Below, one piece after another: positions 20,744 through 20,885 of a stretch of DNA of 20,885 nucleotides. The notes under the pieces were generated by a model, which worked only from the letters and a program-made list of their open reading frames with translations, was not told where the DNA came from and searched no databases. Made by a program: the position numbers and the translations under genes. The stretch's first letter is position 1. Each line of letters opens with the position of its first letter. Source of the DNA: a virus; IMG/VR virus record IMGVR_UViG_3300020190_000428, positions 1-20,885 of that record; one strand, given 5' to 3'.

Positions 20744-20885
20744 CTAATCTGTAATAACCGTAAATGTTAAACTTCTTATCAATAATTTAAAGTTTTTGTC
20801 TTTAACTTTACTTAACGATAGTTTAATATTTTTTGGATATCCAAATAAAGATGTATTTAAATCATTTGTTAATGACTGTTTACCT
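20744..20885 (-). CDS. Partial CDS, 3' end only, unknown function
   Basis: An open frame enters at the right edge (first complete codon at 20884) and ends with TAG at 20744-20746, giving 46 visible residues (GKQSLTNDLNTSLFGYPKNI, then KLSLSKVKDKNFKLLIRSLT and FTVITD). The other two minus-strand frames are closed within a few codons. The length is only modestly above chance in AT-rich DNA and the family is unknown. It would be followed by the non-coding hairpin region. Confidence 0.5.
   Translation of the reverse strand, partial: GKQSLTNDLNTSLFGYPKNIKLSLSKVKDKNFKLLIRSLTFTVITD

Noticed and set aside
20750-20763. Inverted repeat with 20648-20660 (TTACGGTAATAAC against GTAATAACCGTAA)
   Set aside because: Two mismatches, and one arm lies in the partial coding frame; likely chance in AT-rich DNA.

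Overview
The window is a dense, AT-rich (roughly 30% GC by eye) stretch of a T4-like contractile-tailed bacteriophage genome. The assignment rests on baseplate wedge proteins gp6 and gp25, a gp5-like OB-fold hub/spike without lysozyme, a gp55-type late sigma factor, PhoH, Hsp20, and several fibre-like proteins, one ending in an S74 chaperone. gp55, PhoH and Hsp20 around such a baseplate cluster is a combination familiar from aquatic relatives of T4 (cyanophages, pelagiphages). The host cannot be fixed from the sequence. A virion-protein style rich in SGSF and TASYA repeats, and start regions mostly without a Shine-Dalgarno, are only hints that it is neither Synechococcus nor an enterobacterium.

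All genes but one lie on the minus strand, so transcription runs from high to low coordinates. At the right edge (20885 to 20125) are a partial gene, a short GC-richer non-coding stretch with a hairpin, a coiled-coil protein and a 59-residue protein. The last converges on the only plus-strand gene, a small GT-A-like glycosyltransferase (19511-20128). Next come an IPT/TIG-domain protein, two small proteins and a strong terminator (18377-18402). Then follow a small protein that overlaps phoH, three fibre-like or adhesin-like proteins (17299 to 13161), a secreted Val/Pro/Thr-rich protein, and hsp20 ending at a second strong terminator (12147-12174).

Downstream of that terminator are a membrane/coiled-coil protein, a 46-residue acidic protein, a membrane-anchored small protein, the late sigma factor and a 115-residue protein. 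The baseplate block follows: gp5-like hub, a giant Gly/Ala repeat protein, a 144-residue protein, gp25, gp6, a DNRLRE-like structural protein, a 155-residue coiled-coil protein and a partial gene at the left edge. Within this block genes touch or overlap by 1-4 bases in most places, implying translational coupling.

Three things deserve a second look. The first is a 766-residue virion protein carrying two copies of a module built from 11-residue Gly/Ala repeats. The second is a recurrent coding-strand element TATATTTATA placed 3-6 bases before seven start codons, twice immediately after a terminator; it is a candidate phage-specific promoter giving near-leaderless transcripts. The third is a perfect 28-bp palindrome between the sigma factor gene and the baseplate block. 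Several start codons were moved inward from the longest ORF because the longer version would lie in a terminator, in an upstream gene or on the promoter-like motif.
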